NCBI GenBank assembly: GCA_016871775.1
Contig: VHCI01000025.1
Span: 1 to 33,921, forward strand
Direction: 5' to 3'
Source: Verrucomicrobiota bacterium
Lineage (GTDB): Bacteria > Verrucomicrobiota > Verrucomicrobiia > Opitutales > Opitutaceae
Length of the DNA: 33,921 nucleotides
This document shows positions 9,328 to 20,419 of this stretch, piece after piece. How positions within the stretch are numbered: the first letter of the stretch is position 1; every line of letters starts with the position of its first letter. The notes beneath the pieces were generated by a model that saw only the letters and a list, made by a program, of their open reading frames with translations, was not told the origin of the DNA and ran no database searches. A program made the position numbers and the translations under genes.

Positions 9328-11463
9328 TTAGCGGGCCGGCTCCGCGCGCGGCTCCAGGCCCCGGCGCTGCAGCAGCGGGCGGAGCTCCGGCTCGGCCCCA
9401 CGGAAGTCCCGATAGAGCTGCATCGCGTCCGCGCTGCCGCCGCGCGACAACACGGTCCGGCGCAGGCGGTCGCCGTTGGCCCGGGTGAAGCCGCCGTTGG
9501 CCCGGAACCACTCCACCGCGTCGGCATCGAGCACCTCCGCCCACAGGTACGAGTAGTAGCCCGCCGAGTAGCCGCTGGAGAAGATGTGCGAGAAGTACGG
9601 GGTCCGGTACCGCGGCGGCACCGGCGCGAAGTCGAGTCCCGCCCGGCGCAGCACCGCGGCCTCGAAGGCCAGCACGCCCTCCGGCCCGGGCACCTCCTCC
9701 GGCGCCAGCTGGTGCCACGCCTGGTCAAGGACCGCGGCCGCGAGGTATTCGGTCGTGCGGTATCCCTGGTGGAACTTGCCCGCCGCGATCACCTTCCCGA
9801 CCAGCGCCTCGGGCAGCGGCTCGCCGGTGCGGTGGTGGCGCGCGTAATGACGGAGCACCTCCGGCCAGGTCGCCCACATCTCGTAAACCTGCGAGGGGAA
9901 CTCCACAAAGTCCCGCGGGACCTTGGTGCCGCTGAAGCGCGGGTACTCGACCGCCGAGAACAGTCCGTGCAGCGCGTGCCCGAACTCGTGGAACAGGGTC
10001 ACCACCTGGTCAAAGGTCAGCAGCGTCGGCTCACCTGCCACCGGCCGGTTCACGTTGAGGTGATTGCCCACCACTGCTCGTGAGCCGAGCAGGCGCGACT
10101 GGTCGACGTAGGAGTTCATCCATGCGCCGCCCCGCTTCGAGGGCCGCGCGTATAGGTCCAGCAGGAATGCCGCGAGGGGCCGCCCGTCCGCGTCCAGGAT
10201 TTCGTACGCCCGCACGGTCTCCTCGTACACCGGCAGGTCGGGCCGCGCGCGGAAGGTGAGGCCGAAAAGCTTCTCCGCCGCGAAGAACACCCCGTCCCGC
10301 AGGACGCGCTCCGCCTCAAGGTAGGGCTTCAGCTCCGCCTCGTCGAAGGCGAAGCGCTCGCGCCGTTCCTTCTCCCCGTAAAAGGGCCAATCCCAAGCTG
10401 CGAGAGTGAAGCCGCCGCCCTCGCGGTCGATGATCGCCTGCATCGCCGCCGCCTCGCGCCGCGCGTTCGCCACCGCCGCCGGTCCGAGGTCCGCGAGCAG
10501 CCGGTTCACCGCTTGCGGGGTCCGCGCAGTCTGGTCCTCCAGCGCGTACGTTGCGTGGTTCGGGTAACCCAACAGCCGTGCCCGCTCCGCCCGCAGCCGC
10601 GCCAGCCGCGACACGACCACTAGGTTGTCGAATTCTCCGCCCCGGCTCCCCCGCGCCAGTGAGGCCTGATGGATGCGCTCCCGCAGCGCCCGGTTCCGCA
10701 ACGAGGCGAGCTCCGGTTGCCCGCTGGTGTTGAGCAGCCGCAGCGCCCACGCCCCCGGTCGGCCCTCGGCCCGGGCCAGCTCTGCCGCCGCCGCGACCTC
10801 CGCCGGCGTCAGGCCGTCCAGATCCTCCGCGCGGTCCACCCACACCAGCGACGCATTCACCTCCTTGAGTACGTTCTGGGTGAAGGTGGTCTGCAGGCTC
10901 GAGATTTCCGCGTTGAGCGCCCGCAGGCGCGCCTTCTCAAGCTCGGCCAGCCGTGCCCCCGACCGCACGAGGTCCGCATGGCTCTTTTCCAGCAGCCGCA
11001 GAGATTCCGGATCGAGCCCCAACTGCGCTCGGTCTGCGAACAGGCGGTCCACCCGGGCGAACAGCCGCGGATCCAGCCGGATGGCGTCCGCGTGGGCCGC
11101 CAGCCGCGGCGCCAGCTGCCGCTCGAGGGCCCGGGTGCGGTCGTTGCCGTGCGCCCCCGCGAGGTTGAAGAACACGCTTCGCGCCCGGGAAAGCGTCTCC
11201 CCGCTCCGCTCCAGGGCCACGAGGGTATTCGCGAAGGTGGGCGCCGCGGAGGCGGAGAGGATCGCCTCCACCTCCCGCCGCTGCTCAGCCATCCCCTGCT
11301 CGAACGCCACCCCGAAATGCTCGTCCCGGATCCGGTCGAACGGGGGATAGGCGAACGCCAGCGTACTGGGCGCGAGCAGCGGGTTCAAGGACGGGGGCGG
11401 GGCGGAAGCGGCCGGGGTGGTCACGGGAAGCAGGAGAGTGGGGAGGAAGGCGGCGCGGAGCAT
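9328..11463 (-). CDS. M3 family zinc metallopeptidase, peptidyl-dipeptidase Dcp-like
   Basis: A 711-residue exported oligopeptidase. It starts with a short signal-peptide-like segment (MLRAAFLPTLLLPVTTPAASA), then the long helical M3 N-domain, and has the zinc motif H492-E493-F-G-H496 in TLFHEFGHALHG. E521 in DFVEFPSQ lies 25 residues after H496, the spacing of the third metal ligand in M3 enzymes such as thimet oligopeptidase. The C-terminal signature YFSHIFSSGYSAGYYSYLWA is the conserved substrate-binding region of this family. Length fits Dcp and oligopeptidase A. With a signal peptide it would trim short peptides in the periplasm. It lies 99 bases downstream of the beta-propeller gene and 63 upstream of the BASS transporter. 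Confidence 0.92.
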   Translation of the reverse strand: MLRAAFLPTLLLPVTTPAASAPPPSLNPLLAPSTLAFAYPPFDRIRDEHFGVAFEQGMAEQRREVEAILSASAAPTFANTLVALERSGETLSRARSVFFNLAGAHGNDRTRALERQLAPRLAAHADAIRLDPRLFARVDRLFADRAQLGLDPESLRLLEKSHADLVRSGARLAELEKARLRALNAEISSLQTTFTQNVLKEVNASLVWVDRAEDLDGLTPAEVAAAAELARAEGRPGAWALRLLNTSGQPELASLRNRALRERIHQASLARGSRGGEFDNLVVVSRLARLRAERARLLGYPNHATYALEDQTARTPQAVNRLLADLGPAAVANARREAAAMQAIIDREGGGFTLAAWDWPFYGEKERRERFAFDEAELKPYLEAERVLRDGVFFAAEKLFGLTFRARPDLPVYEETVRAYEILDADGRPLAAFLLDLYARPSKRGGAWMNSYVDQSRLLGSRAVVGNHLNVNRPVAGEPTLLTFDQVVTLFHEFGHALHGLFSAVEYPRFSGTKVPRDFVEFPSQVYEMWATWPEVLRHYARHHRTGEPLPEALVGKVIAAGKFHQGYRTTEYLAAAVLDQAWHQLAPEEVPGPEGVLAFEAAVLRRAGLDFAPVPPRYRTPYFSHIFSSGYSAGYYSYLWAEVLDADAVEWFRANGGFTRANGDRLRRTVLSRGGSADAMQLYRDFRGAEPELRPLLQRRGLEPRAEPAR

Positions 11464-11513
11464 CTGGAATGAAACGCGCGACTCAAGGTCCGGGGTGCAT
11501 CTTTCGCGCGGAT

Positions 11514-11544
11514 GGCGCGGCCCCGGAGGGGGGCTCTCCGCGCC
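11514..11544 (-). terminator. GC-rich hairpin between two minus-strand genes
   Basis: An inverted repeat GGCGCGG (11514-11520) / CCGCGCC (11538-11544), with further CCCC/GGGG pairing inside, lies just past the stop of the gene ending at 11563 and before the M3 peptidase start. It lacks a downstream U-run, so it would be a weak or factor-assisted terminator or an mRNA stabilising structure. Confidence 0.3.
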
Positions 11545-11562
11545 CGGGGCGGCAGCGGTCGC

Positions 11563-12660
11563 TCAGCGGTCCCGGCGGTCGCCCGGTTCCAACCCGCTGG
11601 CCGTACGGGTGAACTCAATTTCCCAGCGCGAGACGCCCTTCAGGTAAAACCGGGCGAACTTGCCCGCCTCGGTATCGGTGCCGCGCGGGCCGTACCCGAG
11701 CACCTGCGGGTAAAAGTCGGTCCAGCTGGGGATGTCCTCCGTCGCCAGCAGCACCTTGGGCTGCTTCCACGCCTCCGGCCGGCTTAGGTCGTGCGAGTAG
11801 GAGAGGTAGATCCCGCGCTGGGACCAGCCCGGCTCGCCTTGGGCCCGGTTGAGGAGCATCACAAAGGCGTTGAGGTAGGTGTTCCAATGGACCGACGGTC
11901 CCCAGAAGCAGTCCGGGTCGCGGTTCACCCAGCCGCGGCGCGCCGGGAAGATCGGGGTCACCCTCCCGCCGATCCCCGGCTCCTTCCACTCGCCCTCGTG
12001 GTACTTGAAGACCTTGCCCTCGGGATTGAAACGGTCCGCGTACGCCATCCGCGCTACGCACACGCCCTGGGTCTCCTCCGGGCCGGCGTAGTTCGTGAAG
12101 AAGAAATAGAAATGGCTCCGCTCCGGATCCAGCACGACCGAGAAGTCCCCGTGGCCCCCGATGAAGAACCCGTTGGCCGCGAGGGGATCCGGCGGGTCGC
12201 CCGCATCCAGAATCAGGCCCAGGTCATGCACGCTGCGACCCTGTTCGATGGAGATGAGGGCCCCGATCTTGGGCGCCGTGAGCGTGGACTCCTCGATCAG
12301 CCCGGAGGGCTCGTGATGGTACCAGCCGAGTAAAATGCCGTCGGGATCCATCCACACGCCCTCAACCCACGCCGGATGGTGGCGCATCCCGGTCGTATCG
12401 ACCTCGATGGTGGTCCAAGGGTAGAACTGACCCGCGGACCGGCTGAGCTTCAGCGGCCAGCCGATCGAGGTGAAAAGGTGCAACTGTCCGTCCCACCAGA
12501 ATGCCGGGCTGTTGCCATCCGCCTGCGCCGGTAGCTTCACATCCTCCACCCAGTGCAACTGCGCCTCCTGCGCCGCCAGCGGCGCCCCGAGGGCAAGCGC
12601 CAGTCCCAAACGAACGCAAAACCAACGCGCGGGAGGTAAGGTGACACTTATGTCAGGCAC
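11563..12660 (-). CDS. Secreted beta-propeller-like protein of unknown function
   Basis: About 365 residues. An N-terminal positively charged and hydrophobic stretch (RWFCVRLGLALALGAPLAAQ) reads as a signal peptide ending in AAQ, so the protein is exported. The mature part is rich in W, Y, F, H and D with repeated blade-like strands, for example HLFTSIGWPLKLSR, GILLGWYHHEPSG, HFYFFFTNYAGPEE, DCFWGPSVHWNTYLN and GIYLSYSHDLSRP. This pattern resembles five-bladed propellers of the GH43/GH32-like fold, but I cannot assign a catalytic triad. No ATG precedes the leader; I chose GTG at 12658-12660, and TTG at 12697-12699 is the alternative. Divergent from the broken TonB-dependent receptor at 12808, a frequent partner of glycan-active proteins. 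Confidence 0.7.
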   Translation of the reverse strand: MPDISVTLPPARWFCVRLGLALALGAPLAAQEAQLHWVEDVKLPAQADGNSPAFWWDGQLHLFTSIGWPLKLSRSAGQFYPWTTIEVDTTGMRHHPAWVEGVWMDPDGILLGWYHHEPSGLIEESTLTAPKIGALISIEQGRSVHDLGLILDAGDPPDPLAANGFFIGGHGDFSVVLDPERSHFYFFFTNYAGPEETQGVCVARMAYADRFNPEGKVFKYHEGEWKEPGIGGRVTPIFPARRGWVNRDPDCFWGPSVHWNTYLNAFVMLLNRAQGEPGWSQRGIYLSYSHDLSRPEAWKQPKVLLATEDIPSWTDFYPQVLGYGPRGTDTEAGKFARFYLKGVSRWEIEFTRTASGLEPGDRRDR

Positions 12661-12807
12661 GGTAGGCGGGGAGGAATGATCGGAATCGGCGCGACGCAAA
12701 TGAACTTTCTTAAATCCGCGGCCTCCGATGCCCGACGCCTAGGGTCCGCCCGCTGGGAACAGGCTTTCCTCTCGTCCCAGGCCCGCCCAGCCTGCCCACA
12801 CCCCGGT

Positions 12808-15773
12808 ATGACCCCGTTTCGCCGCGCCTTGCTGGCCGCCCTTGCCCTGCTGCCCTGCCTTTCGCCCGCCGCCCCCGTTGGCGCCGTCTCCGGCCGGGTC
12901 TTCCACCCCGCCCGGAGAGAGTACATCGCTAGTGCCGAGGTGCGCGTCGAGGGGGCTGACCTGCTCGCGGTCACGGAACAGGACGGCTCCTACCGGCTCC
13001 CGGCCGTTCCTGCCGGATCCCGCACGCTGGTGGTCACTTACACCGGACTCCCGCCCGCCCGCGCTACCGTCGTGGTTCCGGCGGGCGGCGTGGTCAGCCG
13101 CGACTTCGAGCTGGTGCCCGCCGGCGCCGCCGCGGGGACGGTGCAGCGAATGGATGCGCTCGTGGTCCGCTCCGAGCGCGAGGGCAACGCCAAGGCCATC
13201 ATGGAGCAGCGCCGCTCGATGAACCTCACCAACAGCCTCTCGTCGGATTTCTTCGGGGACGTCGCCGAGGGCAGCGTGGGCGAGTTCCTCAAGAACGTTC
13301 CGGGGGTCGACGTGGACTACGTGGGGCCGGACGCCCGTGGCCCCCGCCTGCGGGGCCTCGACCCGCAGTACGTTGGGGTCAGCGTGGATGGGATGAGGAT
13401 GGCGAGCGCGGACGGCTCCCAAGGCACCGGGGGCGGCGCGCGATCCTTCAGCTTCGATCAGGTCTCGGTGAATAGCGTCGACCGCATCGAGGTCAACTAC
13501 ACCACGAGCGCGGACCAGGATGCGGATGCTCCGGCGGGCACGATCAACCTGAAGACCAAGCGGGCCTTCGAGCGCCGCGGCCGCCGGATCGCCTGGCAGA
13601 TGCACCTGATGGCCAACGGCGACCACTTCACGCCGGCGCGCGATTACGGTCCCGGCGACGTTCGCACGCACAAGTTCCGCCCGGGCGGCATCCTCGAGTA
13701 TGCAGACGTCCTCCTCGGCGGCCGGCTTGGCTTCGTCCTCAACATCAGCGAATCCAGCCAGTACGTGGTCCAGAGCCGCGTGGACCACACCTACAACGCG
13801 GCCGCCACCGCCGCCGATCCCCGCCCGCGGGTCATCACCGGCCTCACCTTCACCAGCAACCCGCGCTTCACCGAGCGCTTCACCCCCTCGCTGACCCTCG
13901 ACCTGAAGGCCGCCCCGGGCCTCGTCCTCTCGCTCAGCGCGATGTACAATCACTTCGATGCCTACATCGATGCCCGCGTCCTGACCTTCACCACGACGGG
14001 CCGCGCGGCCGTGGCGGGCGATGGGCTGAACAACTTCAGCGTGATCAACGGCGGTGCGACGCTGGGCCTGAGCACCAACCACGAGCACAAATTCGCCCGC
14101 ACGCGTACCGTCACCCCGCGCTTCGAGCTCCGGCGCGGCCCGTGGCTGGTCGATGGCGGCCTGCACTACAGCATTTCCTCCAACCAGTACGTGGCCCTGC
14201 CCCGCGTCGGCCCGCAGACCCTGCCCGTCGCCAACCTCACGGGGCTCTCGCTCGACCTCCGCCGTTCCTCGCTGAGGGATGTCGACTGGCAGGTAACGCA
14301 GACCGGGGGCGCGATTTCGCGTACCCCACGAACTTCATCAATCCCCGGATCGGCGACGATATGCGCTTTGCCGAGGGGGAGATCCAGCAGGCGCACCTGA
14401 ACGCCCGCTTCACGCCCACGTGGTCGCTGCCGGCCTGGTTCAAGGTGGGCGCGAAGGCGACCGAGCAGTACCACCGCTTCCGCAACCCCAACGCCTTCCT
14501 CACCTGGCGCTACGACGGCCCGGGCGGCGGGCCGACGGGCAGCTTCGCGTCCGTCGCCTTCCCGGAAAACGCGTGGCAGCTCGAGAACGGCGTGCGCATC
14601 GCCTCGCTCTCGGGGGGCGTGCCGGTGTTCGCGAACCGCACGGAGCTGGGGCGCCGCTTCCGCGAGTCGCCCGAGCAGTTCACGCCGCTGGCCACGCCGG
14701 CAAACTACTTCACCGCCTTCATCGACACTCCCAGCTACGTGAAGGAGACCCTGCGCGCCGCCTACGCGCTCGCCCACGTGCGGGTCCGCGGGCTCTCGTT
14801 GCAGGCTGGGCTGCGCGGTGAGGAAACCTGCTTCGCCAGCCGCGAATTCGATGCCCGCAGCGCCGCCGAGGTGCGCGCGGCCGGCTTCGCCGTCACCCCC
14901 GCGAATGGCCGCGCGACGACCGTGCCTGGTCTCACCTATCAGTATATGAGCCGGCCGAAGACCACGCGGCGGAGCGGCTACCCCCATCTGTTCCCCTCCG
15001 CTTCTGCCAAGTACTCGTTCACCGAGAACCTGCAGGCCCACCTCGGCTACAGCGCCACCCTCTCGCGCCCGGCGATCGGCAACCTCGGCGGCGTCTGGAT
15101 CTTCAACGAGACCAACGAGACCGTCAGCGTGCCGAATCCCGACTTGCGCCCGGAACGCTCCCGCAACCTCTCCGGCCGGCTGGCCACCTATTTCGAGCCG
15201 GTCGGCAGCGCCGCCCTGACGCTCTTCCAGAACGATATCTCGGATAGCGTGACGTCCGCCGAATTCCCCGCCGCGGCCTTCGGCTACGAGGGCGATCCCG
15301 CCTACGGCTCGTACCGCTTCCTGTCCATCGGCAACCGCCCGGGCAAGACGCGCGTGCGTGGAATGACTTGGGAGTACAGCCAGGCCCTGTCGTTTTTGCC
15401 TGGGGCGTGGTCCGGCGTGAACGTGGCCGCGAACTACACCCGCACCTACGCCTCGCTGACGCGCGCCGCGATGGTGCCGCACATGGCCGGGGCGACGCTG
15501 AGCTACCGTTGGCGCCGGCTTGCGTTCGGCGCGAGCGGCAAGTGGACCGACCACACGCCGATGACATCCGCAGGCACGATCACCTACCGCAAGCAGCGCA
15601 CGATGATCGACCTTAACGGCAGCTGGCAGGCGGGCGCGCGGCTGGGCCTATTTTTCCAAGTGCGGAACCTGTTTAACGTCGCCGAGTACCGCTACCAGGT
15701 GGACCCGTCCTACGTGCTCTCGAACATGGTCGTCGGGACTTTCTATACCTTTGGGGTGAAGGGGGCCTTCTGA
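12808..15773 (+). pseudogene. TonB-dependent receptor broken by a single frameshift
   Basis: Two overlapping frames together encode one receptor of about 988 residues. The first part (from the ATG at 12808) has a signal peptide (MTPFRRALLAALALLPCLSP), a carboxypeptidase-regulatory-like domain (about residues 24-105, AVSGRVFHPARREYIASAEV), a plug domain (LKNVPGVDVDYVGPDARGPR; SVDRIEVNY) and the first barrel strands. Near 14305-14309 (a run of five G) the frame must move back by one base: the first frame then degrades to a stop at 14400, while the second continues as RDFAYPTNFINPRIGDD through the barrel to a C-terminal phenylalanine (YTFGVKGAF). Adding one G restores TGGRDFAYPTNF. This may be a true frameshift mutation, a slipped homopolymer under phase variation, or a sequencing error. 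Substrate unknown. No TonB box is obvious. Confidence 0.85.
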
Positions 15774-16162
15774 CCGGGCAGCGGGGCGAATCGTGCCCGC
15801 TCGACCGCATGAGGAACTAAATACGGCGCAGCAAGCTGCTCGTTGTCGCCGCGGCCTCTTGGCCAGGCGCGGCGGGCTGAGACGAGGGCTCGAGCGGCGG
15901 TGCTTTTCCCCGATTCGCTCCGGACCCGCTGCGAGCCCCTCGGGCCGGATCACGCCCCTCCGGACCCCCGTCCTGGGATATCCGCGGTGTCTTGGGAATC
16001 CCCTTGCAGCGGGGTCTGCGTCCACCCGTTCCGGGAGCCTTTCGTGGCCATCTCCTGGCGGAGCCCTGGCGCAGGAGAGCCCGCCCGCGCCTTTACACGT
16101 CCTTAACAATTCCCCCGGCCCGCGCGCACAAAGGCCAAACACCCGCGCGGCACGCTCGGAAG
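15774..16162. other. Intergenic region, 389 bases, nothing convincing
   Basis: The stretch between the receptor and the sigma factor gene has no protein-like frame. Frames open across it are low-complexity Arg/Pro-rich translations. A GGGCA/TGCCC pairing just after the receptor stop has a long loop and no U-run, so I do not call a terminator. The part before 16163 should hold the sigma factor promoter, but I see no clear -35/-10. Confidence 0.5.
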
Positions 16163-16813
16163 ATGATCCAGCCCCACGGCGATACCTCCGCCCCCGCTGC
16201 CTCGCTTCCGGTCGGCTCCGGCGCACCCCCGGTCGACCTAGTGCGCCGCGCCCGCGCCGGCGACGCCCCCGCCCAGACGGAACTGGTCGTCCGCTACTCC
16301 CGCCGCATCACCGGCTACCTCCGCAGCCTCTGCCGGCGCGAGGAGGCGATCGAGGACCTCGCGCAGCTCACGTTCATCAAGATGTTCCGCCGCCTGCGCT
16401 GGCTGCGCGACCCCGCGGTCTTCGAACCGTGGCTCTTCCGCATCGCCCGCAACACCGCCTTCGACGCGGGCCGCCGCCGCGCCTGCCGCCCCGCCACGGT
16501 TGCCCTCGATCCCGAGGCCCTGCGCATCCCCGACCCCGGCCACGAGTTCGCCACCCGCGAGATCCTCGGCGCCTTGGAAACTGCCCTCGATCAACTGAAG
16601 CCAATTGACCGCCAACTAGTCCGGATGATCGTGGCCGGCGAAAGCTACGCGGAGGCCGCCCGCCGCCACGGGCTCACGCTCGCGTCCGTCAAGGTCCGCC
16701 TCCATCGCGTGCGGCCCTTCCTGCGCACCACGGTCGGCGGCCTCACCGGCACTCGCGCGCCCGATGCCGCGGGCTGGCGCCCCGCGAGCCGCCCGGTGGC
16801 CTTGGCCGCTTAA
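16163..16813 (+). CDS. ECF-type RNA polymerase sigma factor
   Basis: A 216-residue sigma-70 family regulator. Region 2 spans about residues 37-105, with EDLAQLTFIKMFRRLRWLR (core binding and -10 recognition) and EPWLFRIARNTAFD. Region 4 spans about 134-188, with LKPIDRQLVRMIVAGESYAE and the helix-turn-helix AARRHGLTLASVKVRLHRVR for -35 recognition. A Pro/Ala-rich N-terminal extension (residues 1-25) and a roughly 28-residue C-terminal tail after region 4 are unusual features. I start at the ATG at 16163; the frame is open further upstream but that part is low complexity. There is no anti-sigma gene next to it: the downstream neighbour is a convergent amidohydrolase 21 bases away. The receptor upstream lacks the N-terminal signalling domain of FecA-type systems, so a FecI-like role is not supported. 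Confidence 0.9.
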   Translation: MIQPHGDTSAPAASLPVGSGAPPVDLVRRARAGDAPAQTELVVRYSRRITGYLRSLCRREEAIEDLAQLTFIKMFRRLRWLRDPAVFEPWLFRIARNTAFDAGRRRACRPATVALDPEALRIPDPGHEFATREILGALETALDQLKPIDRQLVRMIVAGESYAEAARRHGLTLASVKVRLHRVRPFLRTTVGGLTGTRAPDAAGWRPASRPVALAA

Positions 16814-16834
16814 ATTGGCCGCGTTGGCCCCGCC

Positions 16835-18574
16835 TCAGCCGCCGGCCGGACCGTGCACCCGGCGCCCGTCCACCCATGTCGCCAGCACGCGCGTCCCGCG
16901 CAGGTCGTCTTCCGGGCATCCGAGCAGGTCGCGATCCACGATGATGAAGTCCGCCCGCTTGCCCGGCTCCAACGAGCCGATCTCGGTCTCCCAGCGCAGC
17001 AGGTAGGCATTGTTTCGAGTGTAGAACTCGATCGCCTGCCGCCGCGTGAGCGCCTCCTCCGGGTGCAACCGGCCCTCGTGCCAACGCGCGCGCCGCGTCA
17101 CCGTCGTCCACATCGCCAGGAACGGATTGTACGGGTTGATCGCCCGGAGATCGCCGATCTTGAGCATATGGTCCGAACCGCCCCCGGCCACGCCCCCCGC
17201 CGCAAAGATCGAGCGCAGCGGCTGAAAGTAGCGCAACCGGTCGTAGCCGAACTGTCCCACCAAGGTCCGGGTGTCCAAATACAGCCAGATGGGCTGGATA
17301 TCCAGGACCACGCCCAGCCGTGCGGCCTCGAGCACGCTTGCGCGCGTCATAAAGTTGGAATGGGTGATGCCCATCCGCAGTGGCTTGACGGGAACTTCCC
17401 GGTCGACGGCCGCGTAGGCCTCCAACAAGGTCATCCCCGCGGCGTCGCCCACCGCATGCGCCGTGAACTGCATTCCGTGCCCGGCCACTCGCCGCACCAT
17501 CTCGCGCAGCCGGTCCGGCGGGACGTTCAGGACCCCGCGGTAGGCGTCGTCCCGAATCCCGTAGGCCTCGTTGCGGCCCCACGGCTGGAGCATATAGGCG
17601 CTGCCGGTCAACATCCCGCCATCCAGCCAGATCTTGGTGCCCAACAGGCGCAGCCACGGGTGCTCGCCGCGCAACGGGCTCGCCGCGATCTGGTCGATCG
17701 CCGTCAGGATCGAGGCCATCGGCCCGACGGTCGGGAAGGTCTGCGATAACGCCACGCGCACGGTCAGGCCGTCCCGGTCCCGCAGGGCCTCATAGTCGCG
17801 GATGGAGGAAGGTGACGCGCCCCGGTCCGCCACGGTGGTGAAGCCGATCCGGTTGTAATCGCGGAACAGCGCCTGCAGGCGCGACTGCTGCTCGGCCCGC
17901 GGGATTGCCCGGGGGGACGGGGTCTTGATGTACCGGCCCAGTCCCCGCGTCAGGCCGTTCGGCTCGCCCATCGCATCCAGCTCCAGATGCCCTGGTCCGC
18001 CGTCGGTCACCTTGAATTCCCGGGTGAAGCCGCACCGTGCCAGCGCGAGCGAGTTCAGCATATTGTCCGGGCCGGTCCGGAAGTTCACCGGATGCCGCGG
18101 CGCCGCCGCGTCCAGTTCCGCCCGGGTCGGGTAGCGCGACTCGCGCAGGCGGGTGATGAACACCTGCGAGGTCTGGATCCACTCGCCGGCCGGCACCACC
18201 TGCGCCCGCGCCCGGATGTAAGCGAGGACGTCCGCGATGGTCTCCATATCCGGCACCTCGTGGTCCGCCTCGAACACCGCCGCCGCGGGCGCGTGGACGT
18301 GCGAATCGATCAGCCCCGGCAACAGCATCCGGCCCCCCAGCTCGTGCACCGTCGTTCGACCCGGGTCCGCCAAGGCCCGGATGCTAGCCGTGGAACCGAT
18401 GGCCACCACTCGGCCCCCGCGGATGGCGAGGGCCTCGTGCACGGCGAAGCCAGCGTCCACCGCCAGCACCTTCCCGCCCACGAAGACGACATCCGGCGCC
18501 TCCGCACCGGAGGACAGAAGGGCGGGGCACAGCAGCAGGCAGAGTCGCGCCAGGGCGCGGGTCGGGGACCTCAT
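16835..18574 (-). CDS. Exported amidohydrolase 3 family (YtcJ-like) metal-dependent hydrolase
   Basis: A 579-residue amidohydrolase. A signal peptide (MRSPTRALARLCLLLCPALL, cleavage near SGAEA) is followed by the small beta domain (VVFVGGKVLAVD, HELGGRMLLPGLIDSHVH). H92 and H94 of the HxH motif are the first metal ligands of the TIM barrel, and later HAVGD and GGGSDH provide further metal-site residues. The family hydrolyses amide or related C-N bonds in diverse substrates; the real substrate is unknown. The frame is open upstream, but that part overlaps the preceding gene, so I start at the ATG at 18572-18574. The gamma-glutamyltransferase stop lies only 20 bases upstream on the same strand, so both are probably one operon acting in the periplasm. 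Confidence 0.88.
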   Translation of the reverse strand: MRSPTRALARLCLLLCPALLSSGAEAPDVVFVGGKVLAVDAGFAVHEALAIRGGRVVAIGSTASIRALADPGRTTVHELGGRMLLPGLIDSHVHAPAAAVFEADHEVPDMETIADVLAYIRARAQVVPAGEWIQTSQVFITRLRESRYPTRAELDAAAPRHPVNFRTGPDNMLNSLALARCGFTREFKVTDGGPGHLELDAMGEPNGLTRGLGRYIKTPSPRAIPRAEQQSRLQALFRDYNRIGFTTVADRGASPSSIRDYEALRDRDGLTVRVALSQTFPTVGPMASILTAIDQIAASPLRGEHPWLRLLGTKIWLDGGMLTGSAYMLQPWGRNEAYGIRDDAYRGVLNVPPDRLREMVRRVAGHGMQFTAHAVGDAAGMTLLEAYAAVDREVPVKPLRMGITHSNFMTRASVLEAARLGVVLDIQPIWLYLDTRTLVGQFGYDRLRYFQPLRSIFAAGGVAGGGSDHMLKIGDLRAINPYNPFLAMWTTVTRRARWHEGRLHPEEALTRRQAIEFYTRNNAYLLRWETEIGSLEPGKRADFIIVDRDLLGCPEDDLRGTRVLATWVDGRRVHGPAGG

Positions 18575-18594
18575 GGGGGTGAAGGGGAAGAGAT

Positions 18595-20319
<1,725 letters not shown>

Positions 20320-20419
20320 AGGCGGACCGTGCGGGCTCCGCGCCCCGGGGTCAAACCGCGGCGTGCGCGGCCGAATGCCTTTGCGGTCCCGCACCGCCTG
20401 TGCCTCCGTGCGGCCGCCG

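Noticed and set aside
8407-10083. 558-codon plus-strand frame across the transporter and the M3 peptidase
   Set aside because: It crosses two real genes on the other strand and has no recognisable fold.
15777-15803. Possible terminator after the broken receptor
   Set aside because: Alternative six-pair stems with long loops and no U-run.
12808-16813. FecI/FecA-type signalling pair (receptor plus sigma factor)
   Set aside because: No FecR-like anti-sigma gene, no signalling domain at the receptor N-terminus, and the gene order is wrong.
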